This document shows, piece by piece, positions 32,613 to 41,830 of a stretch of DNA of 55,959 bases (position 1 is the first letter of the stretch; each line of letters opens with the position of its first letter). The notes under the pieces were generated by a model. That model was not told the DNA's origin. It did not search any database and was given only the letters and a program-made list of their open reading frames with translations. This DNA is from Fusobacterium sp. (lineage in GTDB: Bacteria; Fusobacteriota; Fusobacteriia; Fusobacteriales; Fusobacteriaceae), in assembly GCA_019416865.1 (NCBI GenBank), contig DXWL01000011.1:1-55959 (forward strand), written 5' to 3'. Both the position numbers and the translations under genes were made by a program.

Positions 32613-34106
32613 TTAGTTTTGTTTTTTTAGTGTTGGGAAAAGAATAACATCTTTTATTGTAGGACTTCCAGTAAGAAGCATTACAAGTCTGTCAATTCCA
32701 ATTCCAAGTCCTCCTGTAGGAGGTAATGCACACTCAAGAGCTTCTACGAAATCGTCATCGATTTCAGGAGTAGCTTCGTCATTTCCTAGCATAGCTTCTT
32801 CTATTTGAGCTTCAAATCTTCCTCTTTGGTCAGCTGGATCGTTAAGCTCAGAGAATGCATTTGCATATTCTCTTACATCGATAAATAGCTCAAATCTTTC
32901 TGTAAATCTTGGATCGTTAGGGAATCTCTTAGAAAGAGGAGAGATCTCAACTGGGTGTCCATATACAAATGTAGGTTGAATTAGATGCTCTTCACATTTT
33001 TCTTCAAAGAATTGGTTGATAATATGTCCAACTCCTGTCATATGAGGAAGAACTTCTACATGATGTTCTTTAGCTATTGCTTTAGCCTCTTCAAATGACA
33101 TCTCTTTCCAGAAATCAACACCTGTGTATTCTTTTATTAAATCAACCATATGTGCTCTTTTAAATTTGCTAAGGTCGATTGTTTTTCCGTTGTATTCAAC
33201 AGTAAGAGTTCCAAGAACTTTTTGAGCACAGTGTTGAATAATTTCTTCTGTTAAATCCATCATAGTTTCATAGTCAGCATAAGCCATATATAATTCTATT
33301 GATGTAAATTCAGGATTGTGTCTTGTAGAGATTCCTTCGTTTCTGAAACATCTGTTGATTTCATAAACTCTGTCAAATCCTCCAACGATAAGTTTTTTAA
33401 GATATAACTCAGGAGCTATTCTTAAATATAAATCCATATCAAGAGCATTGTGATGAGTGATGAAAGGTTTTGCAGCAGCTCCTCCAACGATTGGGTGAAG
33501 CATAGGTGTTTCAACTTCAAGGAAGTGTTTTGCATTTAAGAAGTTTCTGATTTCATTTATAATTCTAGTTCTTTTTATAAATGTATCTTTAACTTCTCTG
33601 TTCATGATAAGGTCAACATATCTTTTTCTGTATCTAGTTTCTACATCTGTTAACCCGTGGAATTTTTCAGGAAGAGCTCTTACATTTTTAGAAAGAAGTG
33701 TAAACTCTTTTACTCTTAAAGTTTTTTCTCCTGTTTTAGTGATGAAAAGATTTCCTTTTACTCCTACGATATCTCCTGTTCCACATTTTTTAACAAGAGC
33801 CCATACATCTTCTCCAAGATTATCTTTTCTAAGATATAATTGAACTCTTCCAGTCATATCTTCAAGGTGAACAAATCCTGCTTTACCTTGAATTCTGAAA
33901 GACATAAGTCTTCCAGCAGTTTGGAATTCTGTTGTATCTCCCTCTTCACCTTCAGCCACTTCATGTGCAAGAAGGTCAGCTACCATATGTTTTTTGTCAT
34001 ATTTCTTACCGAAAGGATCGATTCCCATTTCTTTTATTTCGTTGATTTTTTCCCATTGCTCAGCAATAAGACGGTCTTCAGCAACCATATCTGCGTATCT
34101 TTTCAT
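32613..34106 (-). CDS. lysS: lysyl-tRNA synthetase (class II)
   Basis: Charges tRNA-Lys. The OB-fold anticodon domain spans ~50-170 (TAGRLMSFRIQGKAGFVHLEDMTG). The class II catalytic core has motif 1 around LNAKHFLEVETPMLHPIVGGAAAKPF, motif 2 in CFRNEGISTRHNPEFTSIELYMAYADY and motif 3 in GLGIGIDRLVMLLT. Length 497 aa is standard. Last gene of a long minus-strand run starting near mutL. No T-box leader is visible in the 31 bases upstream. Confidence 0.97.
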   Translation of the reverse strand: MKRYADMVAEDRLIAEQWEKINEIKEMGIDPFGKKYDKKHMVADLLAHEVAEGEEGDTTEFQTAGRLMSFRIQGKAGFVHLEDMTGRVQLYLRKDNLGEDVWALVKKCGTGDIVGVKGNLFITKTGEKTLRVKEFTLLSKNVRALPEKFHGLTDVETRYRKRYVDLIMNREVKDTFIKRTRIINEIRNFLNAKHFLEVETPMLHPIVGGAAAKPFITHHNALDMDLYLRIAPELYLKKLIVGGFDRVYEINRCFRNEGISTRHNPEFTSIELYMAYADYETMMDLTEEIIQHCAQKVLGTLTVEYNGKTIDLSKFKRAHMVDLIKEYTGVDFWKEMSFEEAKAIAKEHHVEVLPHMTGVGHIINQFFEEKCEEHLIQPTFVYGHPVEISPLSKRFPNDPRFTERFELFIDVREYANAFSELNDPADQRGRFEAQIEEAMLGNDEATPEIDDDFVEALECALPPTGGLGIGIDRLVMLLTGSPTIKDVILFPTLKKQN

Positions 34107-34137
34107 AATTTCTCCTTCTGAATTTTATTTTTAATAT

Positions 34138-35553
34138 TTATTTTAATTTTAAAAGATAGATACTGCTTCTTCTTCCCCATACAGTACCCGGAAAATTATC
34201 TCTGTTTTGCTCAAAAATTTTTATAGCTAAATCTTTTTCGCCGTTTTTAAAATACAGATCTCCAAGCTTATACATAGCTTCAGGATAATATTCATTTGTA
34301 TTTTTCAGTTTTAGGAAATTAGCTTTAGCATTTTCATAATCTTTTGATTTCATATATGAATCTCCAAGATAGAAAGGAATATTTTCTTTTTCTTTAAAAT
34401 CTCCCTCGATATTCATACATTTTTCCAAAAGCAGAATAGCTTCTGCATAACTTCCATCTTTATAGTAACTGATACCGTTTTCATAATTATTAAAAAACTC
34501 TGCATAAAGGGTATCTGTTTCATTTCCCTGTGCGATGTCAGTATTTTCTTCATTGGTTCCTGCATTTTCATTTGGATTTGTCATAAGAGAATTATTTAAT
34601 GCAGGTGGAAGCATACCGTCCTTAGAAGCGGAATAGTGTGTTCCTTTTACTACATTTCCAGCTCTGAAATAAAGAGCACTTATTACATCAGCCAGATCTT
34701 TTGAAGGATTTGCAGCATAAACATTTTCAAGGAAAAGAAGCTCATTTCCTGTAGGATTGCTTCTCTTAATTATATTTCTCATAACATAGTCATTTAATTC
34801 AGGTGTATTTTCTGAAAAATTTAAATATACGTCAGAAAGATTATAGTCATTTCCAAGAGTTTTCTCTTTTCCTGAAATAATTCTCATTTTATCAGCTGGA
34901 TTTAAAGTATAATTTTCTTCTAAAAAGCTGCTTTCTGTTCTGACTATATTTCCATTTCCTTCAATAACAGCAAGGTTAAACAGAAGCATTGAGATCTCTT
35001 GATTATCACTGCTGTCAGGGAAAGTAAGTTTATATAAAGTAGAACTATTTTTTAAGCTGCTTAAACTTTTATCATTATAATTTTTATAAATAATATCTTT
35101 AAGCTCTCCGGCAGATATTTTATATTTTGATTTATTGTTTATAGTAATTGTTTTTACAGGAATACCACTGCTCAGTAAATTAAATGTATAAGTTCCTTGA
35201 TATAAACTTCTGAAATAAAAATGTCCATTTTTGATAAAGGCATCAAAGGACTGTACATTTGGAGCAAGAACAATTTGAGATAAATCAGCATTCCCACAGT
35301 AGACATCAAGGTATTCTCCCATGTATATATCATAGTAATTTCCTTTTTCATATGTTCTTACTGCGTTACTTTTTATATTTTGAGATAATATATCTAAAAG
35401 ATATGCTATTCCCGAATCATTTAAAAAGAAGCTCTCTTGTGCCAAAGTATTTTCTTGATATATAGGCACAGATGTATTTTTATTTACAGTCTGCAGGTTT
35501 TCACATCCATAAAATATACCTGCAAGAGCAGCTAATAATAAAAATTTTTTCAT
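34138..35553 (-). CDS. TPR-containing outer-membrane-type lipoprotein of unknown function
   Basis: 471 residues. The signal peptide MKKFLLLAALAGIFYGC ends in a lipobox (Cys17). Residues ~20-340 are mixed alpha/beta without a motif I recognise. The C-terminal ~110 residues hold TPR-like repeats (NGISYYKDGSYAEAILLLEKCMNIE, NIPFYLGDSYMKSKDYENAKANFL, MYKLGDLYFKNGEKDLAIKIFEQN), like the tail of YbgF/CpoB or BamD-type proteins, and end with a Trp-Gly-Arg-Arg segment. Probably periplasm-facing, in envelope assembly (inference). It lies between DUF1934 and lysS on the same strand. Confidence 0.82.
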   Translation of the reverse strand: MKKFLLLAALAGIFYGCENLQTVNKNTSVPIYQENTLAQESFFLNDSGIAYLLDILSQNIKSNAVRTYEKGNYYDIYMGEYLDVYCGNADLSQIVLAPNVQSFDAFIKNGHFYFRSLYQGTYTFNLLSSGIPVKTITINNKSKYKISAGELKDIIYKNYNDKSLSSLKNSSTLYKLTFPDSSDNQEISMLLFNLAVIEGNGNIVRTESSFLEENYTLNPADKMRIISGKEKTLGNDYNLSDVYLNFSENTPELNDYVMRNIIKRSNPTGNELLFLENVYAANPSKDLADVISALYFRAGNVVKGTHYSASKDGMLPPALNNSLMTNPNENAGTNEENTDIAQGNETDTLYAEFFNNYENGISYYKDGSYAEAILLLEKCMNIEGDFKEKENIPFYLGDSYMKSKDYENAKANFLKLKNTNEYYPEAMYKLGDLYFKNGEKDLAIKIFEQNRDNFPGTVWGRRSSIYLLKLK

Positions 35554-35564
35554 GATCCCCCCTT

Positions 35565-35945
35565 TTATTTTTCAGTTAAGGAAAGTGTTACCTCATTAAC
35601 CAGCATCCCTTTTTGATATGTTGCATAGACAGTTTCCATTTTTCCTTTTTCTATTTTAAGTTCTCTAGTAAAAAGATCAAATTCCATGACAACAGTTTCA
35701 AAGTCGTGCTCAAATTTATATTCAAAAGTAGTAGCCACTCCCTCTTTAAGAATCAGTGTACTTGTAGCAAAACCTTCTCTTGATATTATAGCAGAATTTT
35801 TTAATATTTCTATGGAAGTTTTTCCAGAATCATCAGTATACTCATATGTGACAGAACCATTTTTTTCTTCTTTTGTTGCAATGACAGATGTTACGACGGG
35901 CTCACATTCCATGTAACAAAATTCAATAATTAAATGAACTTTCAT
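35565..35945 (-). CDS. DUF1934 (YwiB-like) calycin-fold protein
   Basis: 126 residues, predicted all-beta. The order EILKNSAIISREGFATSTLILKEGV, then TTFEYKFEHDFETVVMEFDLFTREL and a final AYATYQKG-type strand, resembles B. subtilis YwiB (DUF1934, lipocalin/calycin-like barrel) along most of its length. Function of the family is unknown. Its ATG shares one base with the stop of the DUF1292 gene upstream, so the pair is translationally coupled. Confidence 0.68.
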   Translation of the reverse strand: MKVHLIIEFCYMECEPVVTSVIATKEEKNGSVTYEYTDDSGKTSIEILKNSAIISREGFATSTLILKEGVATTFEYKFEHDFETVVMEFDLFTRELKIEKGKMETVYATYQKGMLVNEVTLSLTEK

Positions 35946-36262
35946 TAATATTCCTCGTCATAGTCGTTAAATTTGTCATCTATATTAACGTGATCTTCAC
36001 GGTCGTAATATTCGTCGTCATCCCAATCTCCGATATCAGTCTTGTCAAGATATTCCTCTTCCCAAAACTCTAAAATCTCGTCAACTAAATCTTCATCTTC
36101 AACAAGTTCTATCTCTTCATCGTCATTTGTAATAAATACATATCTGTCCCCATCTTCATTTTCTGCAATAAGATAATCTTCATTATCATAAGTTAAATTG
36201 AATAAAGCTTCAAATTCAAGTCCAAGATCTTCATAATAAAAAAATTCTCCTGGTGAATACAT
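35945..36262 (-). CDS. DUF1292 (YrzB-like) acidic protein
   Basis: 105 residues, extremely acidic: the C-terminal half is dominated by Asp/Glu (DIGDWDDDEYYDREDHVNID). The first ~70 residues match the DUF1292 pattern: a strand pair (EFEALFNLTYDNEDYLIAENEDGDRYVF), a short acidic turn, then EDEDLVDEILEFWEEEY. Function unknown. A clear GGGAGG ribosome site precedes the ATG. It sits 20 bases after rlmH and is coupled to DUF1934. Confidence 0.68.
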   Translation of the reverse strand: MYSPGEFFYYEDLGLEFEALFNLTYDNEDYLIAENEDGDRYVFITNDDEEIELVEDEDLVDEILEFWEEEYLDKTDIGDWDDDEYYDREDHVNIDDKFNDYDEEY

Positions 36263-36282
36263 AAATAATCTTCCTCCCTATT

Positions 36283-36750
36283 TTATTTGTGATACTTAAT
36301 ATTATTTATAATGCTAAACCATCTGTAAACCTGCTCCATAAGAATGAGCCTCATCAGCTGATGAGGAAAAGTCATTTTGGAAAAGCTCAAAGATAGATTA
36401 GAAACTTTTCTTATATCATCAGATACTCCATAAGAGCCACCAATGATAAAATTAATTGTGCTGAATCCTTTTATACCAATATTTTCAATTTTTTGTGCCA
36501 TCTCTTCAGAAGAAAAATTTTGTCCTCCAATATCTAAGAGAACATTAAACCCTTTTCTTTTCTCAAGAGCAGAAAGAATGCTCTCAGCTTCTTTTTTTAT
36601 TGAAGCCTCTCTGTCAAAATCATTTCCAAATTCTTTAAGCTCAACTATAGAAAGTTTTCCAAAAGACTGCATTCTTTTAGTAAATTCATTTATTCCATCA
36701 TTAATATATTTTTCTTTTATTTTCCCAATACATATAATATTTATATTCAA
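36283..36750 (-). CDS. rlmH: 23S rRNA (pseudouridine1915-N3)-methyltransferase
   Basis: 155-residue SPOUT methyltransferase modifying helix 69 of 23S rRNA. MNINIICIGKIKEKYINDGINEF is the standard start. LDIGGQNFSSEEMA and FIIGGSYGVSDDIR (near 103-116) give the SAM knot, and the end LSFSKMTFPHQLMRLILMEQVYRWFSIINNIKYHK matches the family exactly. It uses a TTG start two bases after the mutL stop, with AAAGGA overlapping the mutL end. Confidence 0.96.
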   Translation of the reverse strand: MNINIICIGKIKEKYINDGINEFTKRMQSFGKLSIVELKEFGNDFDREASIKKEAESILSALEKRKGFNVLLDIGGQNFSSEEMAQKIENIGIKGFSTINFIIGGSYGVSDDIRKVSNLSLSFSKMTFPHQLMRLILMEQVYRWFSIINNIKYHK

Positions 36751-36752
36751 TT

Positions 36753-38675
36753 TTATTTCCTTTTAAACCCTTTTTCAATATCATCAAGTGAAAGTTTTAA
36801 TATAATAGGTCGTCCATGAGGACAAGTATATTCATCTATTTCATAAAGTTTATCAAGCAAAATTTCAATCTCTTCATTTGTAAGTTTTTCATTTGCTTTC
36901 ACAGCATTCTTACATGAAGCAGTTATTACAATATCTTCAATAAGAGAGTTTTTAATTTTTGTGTTTTTTAAATCTTCAATAATCTCTCTTACAAGATTTT
37001 CTATGCTTGAAGAAAATTTAAGATTAGGTACAGCTCTTATTAGGATATCATTTTTTCCAAAAAAATCAATCTCAAATCCAAATCTTTTTAAAGTTTCTTG
37101 ATGCTCCTCTACAATTTCTCTATCCTTATTTGATATATTTATTTTTATTGGAACAAGAAGATTTTGAACAGAAATATGTTTTTCATGATATTCTTTTTTG
37201 AATGTTTCGTATAAAATTCTTTCATGTACAATATGCTGATCATAGATTTCTAAAATCCCTTTTCTTTCAACTAAGATATAAGAATCAGCAAACTGTCCAA
37301 TAACCCTATAATTTTTTTCCTTTATAAACTCAGCAGACTTTTTTTTATCCAAAGGTTTTGAATAACCTGCCATAGAATTTAGTTTACCAGTTTTTTCATC
37401 TTTTGCAAATACATTTTTTGAAAAATTTTCATTTTTAACTTCTTTTTCTTCATTAAGAATCTCTGATTTCTCAATTTTTTCAGGAACTTGGAAATTTTCT
37501 TTGTTTTCTTTATTTTCATTTTTTTTAATACTTTCCTCTTCAGGAAAATATGTAAAAGAAGTTTCAGGCTCATTTACTTCAAAAGAGATAGGCTCTGCTT
37601 CTATAATTTCATCTTTAAAATCCTTTTTGAAATCTTTTTTAGGAGCTATAAAATCATCTATATGGAGAAAATTATTTTCTTCAGATTTTTTTTCAATGAC
37701 AGGAGAAACAAAATCTTCATCTCCTGCAAAAGCATCTCTTACAGCATCATAAACGTAACTATATATATATTTATCATCTGAAAATTTAACAATTTTTTTT
37801 GAAGGGTGAACATTAACATCTACCTCTTGAGGATCAATCTCAATAAATAGGATTGCAAAAGGATATTTTCCCTTCATTAACTTTGTATAATATCCATCAA
37901 TCAGTGCTTCTTCAATAATTTTTGACTTTACAGGTCTGTTGTTTATAAAAATAAAGATTCCCTCTTTATTTGAACGGTTAAGAGATGTATTTCCCAAAAA
38001 TCCTAAAGGGAAAGATACAACATTTTGAAGAGTATTTTTTCCAAAAATTTCAAGGATAGTATTTTTCATCCCTCTACCACTGGTTCTCAACACTTCTTTA
38101 TCATCAAGAGAAAGAATAATTGATATATTTGGATTTGCAAGAGCTTCTTGAACGACAATATCTTTTATTGCTCTGAACTCTGTAGTTTCTTTTCTTAAAA
38201 ATTTAAGTCTTGCAGGGGTATTAAAGAACAGCTCTTTGATTTCTATCTCTGTTCCAGTATCCCTTGCCATCTCTTTAAGATTTGTAACTTTTCCTCCTGA
38301 AAGAGAGATAAAAGTTCCTATTTCATCATTTTCTGTTTTTGAAAATATACTCATTTTTGAAACAGCAGAGATTGAAGAAAGAGCTTCTCCTCTAAATCCA
38401 TATGTTAAAATATTTGAAAGATCCTCTTTTGTAGAGATTTTACTTGTAGCATGTCTTTCTACAGAAAGAAGTACATCGTCTTTTGTCATTCCCTTTCCAT
38501 TATCAGAAATTTTGACATATCTATTTCCATTTTTTACATTTATTTTTATATATGAACTTTTTGCATCGATGGAATTTTCTAAAAGTTCTTTTATCATACT
38601 TGCTGGATTTTCTACAACCTCCCCAGCAGCAATCATGTTTGATACTTTTTCATCTAAAATTTTTATTATTCCCAC
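36753..38675 (-). CDS. mutL: DNA mismatch repair protein MutL (endonuclease-type)
   Basis: 640 residues. The N-terminal GHKL ATPase has IAAGEVVENPASMIKELLENSIDA (residues ~15-38), DNGKGM and TYGFRGEALSSI. Then a long Lys/Glu linker (~340-455). The C-terminal domain keeps the metal endonuclease motif DQHIVHERILYE (near 478; Ile replaces the usual Ala) plus ASCKNAVKANE and CPHGRPI, so it should nick DNA itself, as expected where MutH is absent. The start is a GTG at 38675 with AGGAGG five bases upstream. mutS is not in this window. Confidence 0.96.
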   Translation of the reverse strand: MGIIKILDEKVSNMIAAGEVVENPASMIKELLENSIDAKSSYIKINVKNGNRYVKISDNGKGMTKDDVLLSVERHATSKISTKEDLSNILTYGFRGEALSSISAVSKMSIFSKTENDEIGTFISLSGGKVTNLKEMARDTGTEIEIKELFFNTPARLKFLRKETTEFRAIKDIVVQEALANPNISIILSLDDKEVLRTSGRGMKNTILEIFGKNTLQNVVSFPLGFLGNTSLNRSNKEGIFIFINNRPVKSKIIEEALIDGYYTKLMKGKYPFAILFIEIDPQEVDVNVHPSKKIVKFSDDKYIYSYVYDAVRDAFAGDEDFVSPVIEKKSEENNFLHIDDFIAPKKDFKKDFKDEIIEAEPISFEVNEPETSFTYFPEEESIKKNENKENKENFQVPEKIEKSEILNEEKEVKNENFSKNVFAKDEKTGKLNSMAGYSKPLDKKKSAEFIKEKNYRVIGQFADSYILVERKGILEIYDQHIVHERILYETFKKEYHEKHISVQNLLVPIKINISNKDREIVEEHQETLKRFGFEIDFFGKNDILIRAVPNLKFSSSIENLVREIIEDLKNTKIKNSLIEDIVITASCKNAVKANEKLTNEEIEILLDKLYEIDEYTCPHGRPIILKLSLDDIEKGFKRK

Positions 38676-38747
38676 AGCTGCCTCCTAAGTTTACAGCAAG
38701 ATTACAAATGTACACAATTAAATTATACTTCATCAACGAAAAAATTT

Positions 38748-38987
38748 CTATAAATTGTCAGGAAATTCTTTTTTATTAGAAATATTTTTTATAGAATATC
38801 CATTTCTTTCGTAACTGCCATCTCCCCCATACCCATATTTTTTAGGGACAGTTTTACTGGAACTTTTTGCAGATTTTTTCTTTTGTGCTGCATAAAAAGC
38901 TTTTATATCTTTAATTTCGATTCCGTTTTTATCATAAAATTTTCCATTTTCAAAATAAGAGCCATAGCCGTAATTTTTTCTTGTCAT
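38748..38987 (-). CDS. small basic hypothetical protein with internal repeat
   Basis: 79 residues, basic, with no signal or membrane segment. Two related blocks are visible: KNYGYGSYFENGKFYDKNGIEIKD (near 4-27) and KKYGYGGDGSYERNGYSIKN (near 49-68), separated by a Lys/Ser linker. The Tyr/Gly repeats suggest a small RNA- or nucleic-acid-associated or structural protein, but I do not recognise the family. It lies 72 bases upstream of mutL on the same strand, with a weak GGTGA ribosome site. Confidence 0.65.
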   Translation of the reverse strand: MTRKNYGYGSYFENGKFYDKNGIEIKDIKAFYAAQKKKSAKSSSKTVPKKYGYGGDGSYERNGYSIKNISNKKEFPDNL

Positions 38988-39064
38988 AATTTATTCACCA
39001 TATTAATTATACTTTATCGGCTCAAAAAATTCTACATTAAAAATATTATCTTTGGTATTTTATA

Positions 39065-39093
39065 TTGATATTTATTGGTTAATATGTGATAAT
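39065..39093 (+). promoter_or_regulatory. probable promoter for recJ
   Basis: TTGATA (39065-39070), 17-base spacer, GATAAT (39088-39093), about 40 bases before the chosen recJ start. Confidence 0.5.
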
Positions 39094-39132
39094 AAAAGAT
39101 GGACAGAAACAGTAAAGAAAAGAGGGCGGCAG

Positions 39133-41715
39133 ATGAGAAATACAAGATGGATATATAACAGCAGAAACAAAGATTATAATATAAAAAAATACAGCCGTGA
39201 TATGCTTTCTATTCTTGAGAGCAGAGGTTTTAAAACAGAAAAAGAGATAGAAAAATTTATTGATTGTTCCCTTGCAGATTTAAGAGATCCTTTTGCTTTG
39301 TCTGATATGGAAAAAGCAGTGGATTTTATTTTAGAAAAAAGAGATCAAAAAGAAAGTGTATGGATTTATGGAGATTATGATGTGGACGGTATAACATCAA
39401 CTTCTCTTTTATATCTTGCTTTTAAAGAGATAGGGATAGATGCAGAATATTATATTCCTTTAAGAGATGAGGGATATGGTTTAAACAAACACGCTATAAA
39501 AGAGATAAAAGATAATGGGGGAGATCTTATCATCACCGTTGACTGTGGTATTTCTTCTATAGAAGAGGCTGCTTATGCTAAAGAGATAAGAGTTGATATG
39601 ATAATAACAGATCACCATGAAATTAATAATGAGCTTCCAGATGCTTATTGTGTTATAAACTGCAAGAGAGAGGATAATCTTTATGATTTTAGAAGTCTTG
39701 CAGGAGTAGGGACAGCTTTTATGCTGATACTGGCTCTTTACAAAAAACTTGGAATAGAGGAATCTGCATATAAATATCTTGATATTGCAGCAATAGGAAC
39801 TGTTGCAGATATTGTTCCTCTTGTTGAGGATAACAGAATAATTGTAAAAAGAGGTCTTGAGCAGCTTAATAAGACAAAATGGAATGGTCTTAATATGCTT
39901 CTTAGAAAAATATTTCCAGATTTCAGAGAAAGAGAATTTGACACTTATGATGTAGGATTTATAATAGCTCCTATTTTTAATGCAGCAGGAAGATTGGAAG
40001 ATGCAAAAATGGGAGTGGAACTTTTTACAAGTAATGATAATAAAATTTGTGATGAGATGAGTTATACTCTTATGGAAAAAAATGCAGAGAGAAAAGAGAT
40101 TCAGACAGATATTTTTGAATGTGCTGTTGATAAAATAGAGAGAGATAAATTTTATGAAAAAAGTGTAATCACAGTGGCAGAGGAAAATTTTCATCATGGA
40201 GTGATAGGAATAGTTGCTTCAAAAATTGTCGACAGATATTACAAACCTACAATTATAATGGAAATAAAAAAGGATGAAGGGATTGCCACAGCTTCATGCA
40301 GAAGTATTGAGGGTTTTAATATTATTGAAGCACTGAACAGTATGAAAGAGCTTTTTGTAAAATATGGAGGTCATGCAGGGGCAGCAGGTTTTTCAATCCC
40401 GATTGAAAATATTGAGATTTTTGCAGAGAGAATAAACAGCTATGCAGAAAAAAATCTTGAAAAAATTTATTATCTTAAACCTATAAAAATAGATAAAGAG
40501 ATAAGTCTTCAGAAAATTTCTTATGATTTTTTAGGTGAAATTTCAAAGTTAAAACCTTTTGGTTTTGGTAATCAAACACCTCTTTTCTCTATGAAAAGAT
40601 GTTCATACACAAATTTGAGAAAAATAGGAAAAGACCAGAGCCATCTTATGATGAATATTGTAAAAAATGGTGTAGAGATAAAAAATTGTGTGTGGTTTGG
40701 AGCAGAGGATATGTTTTCTGATATAGAAAAAAATTCTGTTTTAGACATAGCCTTCAAATTAAAATTAGAAACTTTTAAAAACAAATATCAATATAAAATT
40801 TATATTGAAGATATAAAACCTTCTGAAAAAGAAGAAAAATATATAAATGAGGAATTTTTAGAGAGCAGAGAACTTTATGATACAAAATTTCCAATTGAAA
40901 CAGTTTTCTACACAAGAAGAAAAGTGAGCGGCAATTTAAAACTTGTATTTTCAGAAGGACTTGTTTTTGTAACAGATAAAAAAATAACAGTGGGAGAACT
41001 TGACCCTGCTGTTTCCTATCTTTTAACAAGACTGAATAAAGATTATGGATATAATTTTAAAGCAGAGATAATAAAAATTATTCAGACAGATGAGAATTAT
41101 AATGTTCACATCAGTATAAAAAGAGATCATAGTTTTGAATGTTTTAAAATAAGAGATGGAGAGATATTTTTGGAGATAAAAAAATATCTTTTAAAAGAGC
41201 TTCCCTATAACTCTTTTCAGAAAAAAATATTGGGAGCTTTATTTAAAGAGAAAAAATCTGTTACAGCTTTTTATGAAAATAATAGAGGGCTTGGAGTTAT
41301 TTCAAAAACAATAGCACTTTATTATAAAGTATATGGAAAAAAAGTTTTGTTTGTAGGAGAAAATATCTCAGATGAAATGGAAAATTTTGGTGATGTTTCA
41401 AAAGAATATAAAAAAGGATATGATTTTTATATATTCTTAGATAAAAAAGATATATCTTATCCAGATAATTCTCTTGTATTTATAAAAGCAGATGAAAAAT
41501 TTGAAAACATTCAGGATAATAGGAAAATTATTAAAGACAGTTATAATATTCCTAAAAATATAATTATCACAGATGAGGGTAATCTTTTTGATAAAGAGAT
41601 TATTTGGTCAAAAAAATTAAGCTTTGATAAGAGATATGAAATTTTAGAAAAATTAAAAAAACAGAATAATTTTGAAAAGATTTATGCTTCAGAAGATATT
41701 AGAGAGATTTTATAA
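39133..41715 (+). CDS. recJ: single-stranded-DNA exonuclease RecJ with long C-terminal extension
   Basis: 5'-3' exonuclease used in recombination and mismatch repair. The DHH core has VWIYGDYDVDGITSTSLLYLA (near residues 75-95), ITVDCGISS, MIITDHHEIN (DHH) and GVGTAFMLI; DHHA1 is marked by KYGGHAGAAGFS, and an OB domain follows to ~590. From ~600 to 860 there is an extra region with a helicase-like flavour (NSFQKKILGALFKEKKSVTAFYENNRGLGVISKTIALYYKVYGKKVLFVG) but no true Walker A Lys. ATG 39133 with AGAGGG upstream is preferred. In-frame starts from 39052 lie within the promoter. RecJ is normally ~570-790 aa. Confidence 0.94.
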   Translation: MRNTRWIYNSRNKDYNIKKYSRDMLSILESRGFKTEKEIEKFIDCSLADLRDPFALSDMEKAVDFILEKRDQKESVWIYGDYDVDGITSTSLLYLAFKEIGIDAEYYIPLRDEGYGLNKHAIKEIKDNGGDLIITVDCGISSIEEAAYAKEIRVDMIITDHHEINNELPDAYCVINCKREDNLYDFRSLAGVGTAFMLILALYKKLGIEESAYKYLDIAAIGTVADIVPLVEDNRIIVKRGLEQLNKTKWNGLNMLLRKIFPDFREREFDTYDVGFIIAPIFNAAGRLEDAKMGVELFTSNDNKICDEMSYTLMEKNAERKEIQTDIFECAVDKIERDKFYEKSVITVAEENFHHGVIGIVASKIVDRYYKPTIIMEIKKDEGIATASCRSIEGFNIIEALNSMKELFVKYGGHAGAAGFSIPIENIEIFAERINSYAEKNLEKIYYLKPIKIDKEISLQKISYDFLGEISKLKPFGFGNQTPLFSMKRCSYTNLRKIGKDQSHLMMNIVKNGVEIKNCVWFGAEDMFSDIEKNSVLDIAFKLKLETFKNKYQYKIYIEDIKPSEKEEKYINEEFLESRELYDTKFPIETVFYTRRKVSGNLKLVFSEGLVFVTDKKITVGELDPAVSYLLTRLNKDYGYNFKAEIIKIIQTDENYNVHISIKRDHSFECFKIRDGEIFLEIKKYLLKELPYNSFQKKILGALFKEKKSVTAFYENNRGLGVISKTIALYYKVYGKKVLFVGENISDEMENFGDVSKEYKKGYDFYIFLDKKDISYPDNSLVFIKADEKFENIQDNRKIIKDSYNIPKNIIITDEGNLFDKEIIWSKKLSFDKRYEILEKLKKQNNFEKIYASEDIREIL

Positions 41716-41830
41716 AAAAATATTGATTTTGCATAAAAAAAGTGATATTTTAAAATGAAACTATCATTAATGAAATTCTAAAAAAATAAAATTTTAGGAG
41801 ATTGAAAAAATTATAAAGGGGAGGAAAAAG

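Noticed and set aside
36443..36766. 107-residue plus-strand open frame
   Set aside because: Antisense to rlmH, which is unambiguous.
38235..38690. 150-residue plus-strand open frame overlapping the mutL start
   Set aside because: Antisense to the conserved MutL ATPase domain.
39481..40197. 238-residue minus-strand open frame rich in Phe/Ile/Cys/Ser
   Set aside because: Entirely antisense to the conserved RecJ core; composition is the mirror of AT-rich coding sequence.
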